Shown: positions 59,116-64,000 of the stretch, piece after piece
Layout of the letters: each line of letters opens with the position of its first letter
Position numbering within the stretch: the stretch's first letter is position 1
Assembly (NCBI RefSeq): GCF_000224415.1
Contig: NZ_AFXQ01000006.1
Coordinates: 62,001-126,000, forward strand
Source: Citricoccus sp. CH26A
Lineage (GTDB): Bacteria; Actinomycetota; Actinomycetes; Actinomycetales; Micrococcaceae
Reading direction: 5' to 3'
Length of the DNA: 64,000 bases
Notes under the pieces: generated by a model
The model's database searches: none
What the model saw: only the letters and a program-made list of their open reading frames with translations
What the model was told of the DNA's origin: nothing
Program-made: the position numbers and the translations under genes

Positions 59116-60750
59116 TCAGGGGCAGGTCAGCCCGTCCTCGGGTACGGTCCCGTCCACGAGGTAGGCGTCCACGGCGTCCTCGATGCAGTCCCCGGCCCGA
59201 CCGTAGGCCGTGTGGCCCTGGCCCTCCCAGGTCACCAGGACGGCCGACTCCAGCTGCTCGGCCAGGACCGAGGCCCACTCGTAGGGGGTCGCGGTGTCCC
59301 CGGTGGTGCCGACGACCACGATGGGCGCCGCGCCCGGAGCGCTGGCCGGGGCCGGTTCGCTCACCGGGGCCTCGGGCCACACGGCGCAGTACAGCCCGGA
59401 GTAGGCCAGGAACCGGCCCAGGGTCGGGGAGGCCTCGTCCAGCTCCGCGGCCTGCTCGCGCAGGACCTGCGTGTCCGCCGGCGCCGGCCCGTCGAGGCAC
59501 TTGACGGCGGTGATCGCCGCGGTGACGTTCGAGTCGTACGTGCCGTCCTCGTCCCGTCCGGCACCCAGGTCGGCCAGGTGCAGCATCAGGTCGGGGTTGC
59601 CGTCCAGTGCGTCCTGGACGGCCGTGGTCAGCACGGGCCAGCTCTCGTCGGCGTTCAGCGCGAGGATCATCCCGGACACGAACGTGCTGGCCGGCACCTG
59701 GCGTCCGTCCGAGGCGGTCATCGGGGACTGCTCCACCTGCTCGAGGAGGCGCCGGACCTGGGCCACCGCGTCCTCCGTAGTCCCGGAGAGGGGGCAGTCG
59801 CTGCCGGCCAGGCAGTACTCCGCCCAGGAGGCCAGCGCCTCCTCGTAGGAGGCGGCCTGGGCCAGCGTCACCTCGGACTCGGGCAGGGACGGGTCCATGG
59901 CGCCGTCCAGCACCATGCGTCCCACGTTCTGCGGGAACAGCCCCGCGTAGGTGGCCCCCAGGTCGGTGCCGTAGGAGAAGCCCAGGAAGTTCAGCCGGTC
60001 GTCCCCGAGCACCGCGCGCAACAGGTCCATGTCCCGCGCGGAGCTCTCGGTGTCCACGTGGCCCAGGACCTCCCCGGTGTGCTCCTCGCAGGCCTCGGCG
60101 AACTCGCGGGCGGACTCGCGCAGCTGGTCGAGCCCCTCGTCCGTGGAGGGGTCGATGTGGCCCTCCCGGGCCTCGTCCATCTCCTCGTCCGTCAGGCAGG
60201 TGACCGGGGCGGAGCGGGACACGCCGCGGGGGTCGAAGCCGACCACCGTGTAGTGCTCCCGGACGTCCGCCGAGACGGCGTAGTCCAGTCCCTCGACCAC
60301 CATGTCCACGCCGGAGACGCCCGGCCCGCCGGGATTGACCAGCAGGTGCGGGGCGTCCTCCCCGGCCCCGGCCGAGCGGACCAGGGCCAGTTCGATGCTG
60401 TCCCCGCCCGGGTCCGCGTAGTCCAGCGGGGCACTCGCGGTGGCGCACTCGAAGCCGCCCCGGTCCTGTTCGCAGTCCTGCCACTGCAGGTCCTGGTCGT
60501 AGTACTCCCCGAGGCCGTCGGGCACCTCCCCGGGGGCGGTTGTCCCGGGGCCGGCGGACCCGCCGGTGGCCTCCTGCCCGCCTCCCGACGTCGTCCCCTC
60601 CGCGCCGGTGCCCGTCCCGCCACCGGCCCCGCCCTCGGGGGTGCAGCCGGTCAGGAACAGTCCCGCGGCCAACAGGCCGGCGAGCAGGGGCACCCGACGG
60701 CCGGGACTGCTGCCGAGGGGGCGGAGGGAAGCACGGGGACTCTGGCGCAC
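59116..60750 (-). CDS. Lipoprotein alpha/beta hydrolase (TAP-like, tripeptidyl aminopeptidase type)
   Basis: 544 aa from GTG 60750. Signal peptide with lipobox LFLTGC (about residue 30) directs it to the outer face of the membrane; a Gly/Thr-rich linker follows. The hydrolase domain has LLVNPGGPGVSG (oxyanion), nucleophile in NFLGFSYGTDLGA, DGAMDPS, and a C-terminal TAP-like region with GTTGDTATPYEWA and the last His in EGQGHTAYGR. Relatives cleave N-terminal tripeptides or esters. It lies 10 bp after holB and is probably in one operon with tmk-holB, a common arrangement in Micrococcales. Confidence 0.9.
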   Translation of the reverse strand: MRQSPRASLRPLGSSPGRRVPLLAGLLAAGLFLTGCTPEGGAGGGTGTGAEGTTSGGGQEATGGSAGPGTTAPGEVPDGLGEYYDQDLQWQDCEQDRGGFECATASAPLDYADPGGDSIELALVRSAGAGEDAPHLLVNPGGPGVSGVDMVVEGLDYAVSADVREHYTVVGFDPRGVSRSAPVTCLTDEEMDEAREGHIDPSTDEGLDQLRESAREFAEACEEHTGEVLGHVDTESSARDMDLLRAVLGDDRLNFLGFSYGTDLGATYAGLFPQNVGRMVLDGAMDPSLPESEVTLAQAASYEEALASWAEYCLAGSDCPLSGTTEDAVAQVRRLLEQVEQSPMTASDGRQVPASTFVSGMILALNADESWPVLTTAVQDALDGNPDLMLHLADLGAGRDEDGTYDSNVTAAITAVKCLDGPAPADTQVLREQAAELDEASPTLGRFLAYSGLYCAVWPEAPVSEPAPASAPGAAPIVVVGTTGDTATPYEWASVLAEQLESAVLVTWEGQGHTAYGRAGDCIEDAVDAYLVDGTVPEDGLTCP

Positions 60751-60760
60751 GCGGGGCCTC

Positions 60761-61989
60761 TCAGGGATGGTCGGGCGGTCGTCGGTCGAGGATCCGGTCC
60801 GGCAGGAAGCTGGTGGCCATCGCCTCGAGCGCCAACAGGGGCGGGACATTGCCGGCCAGCCGGCGCCGGGCCGTGGAGACGGCGTCGATCCGCTCCACGG
60901 TGCGTTCCGGGGAGGCGGCCCGGGCATAGGAGGCCAGCTCGTCGCGCAGGTGCTCGTTGACCAGTTCGGCGTCGGTGCCCAGCTGCAGGGCCAGCACGTC
61001 CCGGAACAGTCCCGTGAGGTCGATCATGGCCCGGTCCAGGGTGTCGTGCACGGCACGCTTGTTCCGCGCCGTCTGGGCGTCCTCGAGCCTCTTGACGTGG
61101 TGGCGCAGCTTGGCGGGAACCTTTTCGTCCTCGGCCAGGCCGAGGGACCGCAGCAGGTTCCGCCGTTCCTCGGCGTTGCGGACCTCGGCGGAGGAGGCGG
61201 CCTCCTGCTGGGTGACCTCCACGAGCTCCTTGGCCATCGCCACGGCGTCCGAGGTGGCCTTGACGCGCAGGGGCAGGTGCACCACGGACTCGCGGCGGGA
61301 CCGCGATCCCTCGTCCCGGGCCAGGCGCCGGGCCATGCCCACGTGGGACTGGGAGGCCCGGGCGGCGAACAGGGCCAGGTCCGGGTCCAGGCCGTCGCGT
61401 TCCACCAGCAGGTCCGCCACCGCCCGCACGGCGGGGATCCGCAGGCCCACCTGGCGGCACCGGGACCGGATGGTGACCAGCACGTCGGCGGGGAGGGGGC
61501 GCACAGCATCCAGACGGTCCGCTCGGGCGGTTCCTCGATCGCCTTGAGCAGCACGTTCGTGGCCCGCTCCGTCATCCGGTCCGCGTCCTCCATGATGAAG
61601 ATGCGCCAGCGCCCGGAGGTGGGACGGTCCTGGGCGAGCGCGATCAGGTCGCGGACCTCGTCGATCTTGTAGGTGACGTTCTCGGTGGCCAGCACCTTCA
61701 CGTCCGCGTGGGTCCCGGCGGCGACGGTCAGGCAGGCGTGGCAGCTGCCGCAGCCCCGCCGCTCCGGGTCCTCGACCTCGCACTGCAGCGCCTGGGCGAA
61801 GGCCCGGGCCGCGTTGGACCGGCCGGATCCCGGCGGGCCGGTGAACAGCCAGGCGTGCGTGGGCCGGTCCGCCGCGGCGGCCCGGGACAACTGCTCGACG
61901 GCGGCCTGCTGGCCGGCCAGGTCGGCCCAGGCCGGCGCCAGGGCGACCGGGGCGGTCTGGTCCGCGGGGACGGGGGAGGGCGCGGTCAT
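60761..61989 (-). pseudogene. holB: DNA polymerase III delta' subunit, frameshifted in this sequence
   Basis: ATG 61989 overlaps the tmk stop (ATGA). The first ~165 codons encode the AAA+ clamp-loader domain: GPPGSGRSNAARAFA (Walker A-like), zinc ligands CGSCHACL, and KAIEEPPERTVWMLCAPSP. The frame then breaks near 61490-61499 (GGGG-A-GGGGG run), and the remainder, ADVLVTIRSRCRQVGLRIP to the C-terminus at 60761, lies in the neighbouring frame. One added C in the run would restore a ~410-aa protein. Delta' is essential, so a sequencing error or a tolerated frameshift is more likely than a dead gene. Confidence 0.85.
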
Positions 61990-62723
61990 GACCGGCTCCC
62001 CTCGGACGGTGTCCCGTCGGTGGCCATCGCCCCGGAGCGGTCCCGCTGGCCCAGGAGTCCGGTGACCCGCTCCAGCACCTCATCGGCCAGCTCCGGAACC
62101 GGCCGCGCGGCGTCCAGCACCAGGTACCGGCCCGGGTCGGCGGCCGCACGGTCGGTGAAGGCCGCCCGGATGCGCGCGTGGAAGGACTCCGGCTCGGACT
62201 CCATCCGGTCCGGCCCGGCGCCCCCGGCCGACTGCTCGCGCAGGGCCCGCCGCGCGGCGGCCGTGCCGGTGGCCACGTCCAGCAGGACCGTGAGGTCCGG
62301 GTGCAGTCCGTCGGTGGCCCACTCGTTCAGCTGCGCCACCGTCTCGGTACCGAGGTCCCGTCCGGCGCCCTGGTAGGCCACGGAGGAGTCCACGTAGCGG
62401 TCGGTGACCACGATCCGCCCGTCCGCCAGGGCCGGGACCACCAGCTGGCGCACGTGCGCAGACCGGGAGGCGGCGAACATCAGGGCCTCGGTGACGGCGT
62501 CGATGGGGGCATACCGCGGATCCAGGACGAGCTCGCGGAGCCGCTCGCCGATGTCGGTCCCGCCCGGTTCGCGGGTCGGCAGCACGTCGTGGCCGGCGGC
62601 CCGGAGGCGCTCGACCAGCAACCGGGCCTGGGTGGACTTGCCCGAACCGTCCCCGCCCTCGAAGGCGATGAACACGCCCCGCCCTCGGGTTCCGGGGACG
62701 GTGGCAGCAGGCGTCTCAGTCAC
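61986..62723 (-). CDS. tmk: Thymidylate kinase
   Basis: 245 aa. Walker A FEGGDGSGKST (about residues 20-30), the DR(Y/W) motif TDRYVDSSVAYQGAGR, and REPGGTDIG are as in bacterial dTMP kinases. The C-terminal ~25 residues are a variable extension. The enzyme makes dTDP from dTMP for DNA synthesis. It overlaps holB by 4 bp, and the pair with the lipoprotein hydrolase forms an operon. It is divergent from the PLP enzyme gene with 80 bp between. Confidence 0.96.
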   Translation of the reverse strand: MTETPAATVPGTRGRGVFIAFEGGDGSGKSTQARLLVERLRAAGHDVLPTREPGGTDIGERLRELVLDPRYAPIDAVTEALMFAASRSAHVRQLVVPALADGRIVVTDRYVDSSVAYQGAGRDLGTETVAQLNEWATDGLHPDLTVLLDVATGTAAARRALREQSAGGAGPDRMESEPESFHARIRAAFTDRAAADPGRYLVLDAARPVPELADEVLERVTGLLGQRDRSGAMATDGTPSEGSRS

Positions 62724-62803
62724 CGATCCAGCCTACCGGCGGCGGCGTCACGGTGCCGAACGATCCACGGCGCGGGCCCGGCGGCGGACGTACGATGTGG
62801 CCC

Positions 62804-64000
62804 ATGCATCCCGAAACCCTCTTGGTCAGTGCCGCCCGTCCCGCGAAGGAGGTCGACGCGCCCGTCAACGAGCCCGTGCACCTCACCTCCACCTTCGTGG
62901 GATGGGAGGCCGGGGGTGGTGCCGACCGCCGGGTCTACGGCCGGATGTCCAACCCCTCCTGGGACGGACCCGAGGAGCTGCTGGCCGCGCTCGAGGGGGT
63001 GCCGGACCCACAGTCCACCCCGGCCCTGCTGTTCTCCTCCGGCATGGCCGCGATCGCCGCGGCACTGCACCTGGTCCCGGTCGGCGCACGCGTCATCGCA
63101 CCGCAGCACGCCTACAACGGCCTGACCTCGCTGCTGGAGAGCATGGGCGACTCCGGCCGGCTGAGCGTCGACCAGGTGGACATCACGGACACCGCGGCGG
63201 TCGTCGGAGCGCTCGAGGGGGCCTCGATCCTGTGGCTCGAGTCCCCGACCAACCCGATGCTGGAGGTCGCGGACCTGCCCGCGCTCACCGAGGCCGCGCA
63301 CGCGGCCGGGGCGCTCGTCGTCGTGGACAACACCTTCGCCACGCCCCTGGTGCAGCGTCCGCTCGACCTCGGGGCCGACGTCGTGGTGCACTCCGTGACC
63401 AAGTACCTGGCCGGGCACTCCGACGTGGTGATGGGCGCGGCCGTCACCGCCGACCCGGAGCTGCAGGCCAGGCTGCACGCCCACCGGACCCTGCACGGGG
63501 CCATCGCCGGGCCGATGGAGGCCTTCCTGGCGCTGCGCGGGATGCGCACCCTCGCCCTGCGCCTGGAGCGCTCGCAGGCCAACGCGGCCGAGCTGGCCCG
63601 CCGGGCGGAGGCGGCCCGGCGCGAGGGCACCCTGCCGATCGCCGCCGTGCGCTACCCGGGACTGGCGGGGCACCCGCAGCACGCCCTGGCGGCGCGGCAG
63701 ATGCACGGTGGCTTCGGTTCCGTGCTGACCGTCGAGGTCGCCGCCGGCCGCGGTGAGGACGGGGCCGATCCGGCCGAGGACGAGTCCGCGGCCGCGGCCG
63801 ACGCCGCGGTGCGGGCCCTGCGGCTGTGGGTGCCGGCCACCTCGCTGGGCGGTGTGGAGTCGCTCGTCGAGCGCCGGCGTCGCTTCGCCGCGGAGCCGAG
63901 GACCGTGCCCGCCGGGCTGCTGCGGCTCAGTTGCGGGATCGAGCACGTGGACGACCTGTGGGACGACCTCGTGCAGGCACTGCGCGCCGCCGCGGCCGAG
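62804..64000 (+). CDS. Cystathionine gamma-synthase/lyase family PLP enzyme (3' end outside window)
   Basis: 399 codons are open to the last base with no stop, so the end lies outside. Key motifs: YGRMSNPSWD, FSSGMAAIAAAL, ESPTNPMLEVADL, DNTFATPLVQRPLDLGADVVVHSVTKYLAGHSDVVMG with the PLP lysine Lys200, and LRLSCGIEHVDDLWDDL near the end. The family makes or breaks cystathionine and related thioethers in methionine and cysteine metabolism; synthase or lyase cannot be decided. TACGAT lies 7 bases before the ATG, so the message is probably leaderless. Confidence 0.9.
   Translation, partial: MHPETLLVSAARPAKEVDAPVNEPVHLTSTFVGWEAGGGADRRVYGRMSNPSWDGPEELLAALEGVPDPQSTPALLFSSGMAAIAAALHLVPVGARVIAPQHAYNGLTSLLESMGDSGRLSVDQVDITDTAAVVGALEGASILWLESPTNPMLEVADLPALTEAAHAAGALVVVDNTFATPLVQRPLDLGADVVVHSVTKYLAGHSDVVMGAAVTADPELQARLHAHRTLHGAIAGPMEAFLALRGMRTLALRLERSQANAAELARRAEAARREGTLPIAAVRYPGLAGHPQHALAARQMHGGFGSVLTVEVAAGRGEDGADPAEDESAAAADAAVRALRLWVPATSLGGVESLVERRRRFAAEPRTVPAGLLRLSCGIEHVDDLWDDLVQALRAAAAE

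Noticed and set aside
61490-61499. Programmed -1 frameshift site like that of dnaX
   Set aside because: No X-XXY-YYZ heptamer in the right phase and no clear downstream stem; error or simple indel is more likely.

Overview
The window is high-GC actinobacterial chromosome. The gene families (GTP-dependent PckG, NsrR/Hmp pair, TAP-like lipoprotein hydrolase next to tmk-holB, DUF2382 stress protein) and many -10 boxes of TAnnnT type placed a few bases before a start codon suggest a Micrococcaceae-like organism; this placement is inference.

Layout. (1) 1-9633: a one-direction catabolic operon behind a TetR gene. It encodes BadI-, AliB-, BadH- and AliA-like enzymes, a glutaryl-CoA dehydrogenase-like enzyme, a crotonase, a 3-hydroxyacyl-CoA dehydrogenase and a further acyl-CoA dehydrogenase. 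Together these can take cyclohexanecarboxylate through pimeloyl-CoA toward glutaryl-CoA and crotonyl-CoA; no thiolase is in the window. (2) 9677-36633: core and housekeeping genes: SixA-like phosphatase, AI-2E exporter, tRNA-Arg, pckG, hmp/nsrR, recQ, phosphomannomutase, MFS exporter, a three-gene membrane cluster with a catalytically dead ABC ATPase, a PRC/DUF2382 protein, tRNA-Ser(GCT), an S9 peptidase, an FAD/NAD(P) protein, and two secreted phosphoesterases that share an odd C-terminal tail. (3) 36866-56267: a 19.4 kb integrated element in tRNA-Ser(TGA), bounded by a 57 bp direct repeat of the tRNA 3' part. (4) 56434-64000: chromosome again: quinone oxidoreductase, conserved small protein, tRNA-Thr, phosphonatase-like hydrolase, lipoprotein hydrolase, frameshifted holB, tmk, and a cystathionine-synthase-family gene running off the end.

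The element has a compact left-reading operon: excisionase, an 83-aa protein, a replication-initiator-like protein containing four iteron-like repeats, a 103-aa protein, a sigma-factor-like protein, a 73-aa membrane protein and a zinc-finger/coiled-coil protein. Divergent to it run an XRE repressor and a tyrosine integrase. Cargo comprises a broken GmrSD-type restriction gene cut by an IS3 element (itself split by an IS110 element), a DUF726 membrane hydrolase, a membrane-anchored FAD oxidase lying between two copies of a duplicated element segment, and an IclR-controlled transporter/CoA-transferase/crotonase module. That last module lies between the integrase and a second, truncated copy of the integrase tail beside the tRNA, so the island appears to have grown in steps.

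The strongest candidates for new biology are the iteron array conserved at DNA level in two reading frames, the DUF726 gene in a mobile defence-like context, the sigma-like/membrane-protein pair of the element, and the dead-ABC cluster at 21.4-25.2 kb. All functional statements are read from sequence and memory of families; no searches were run.
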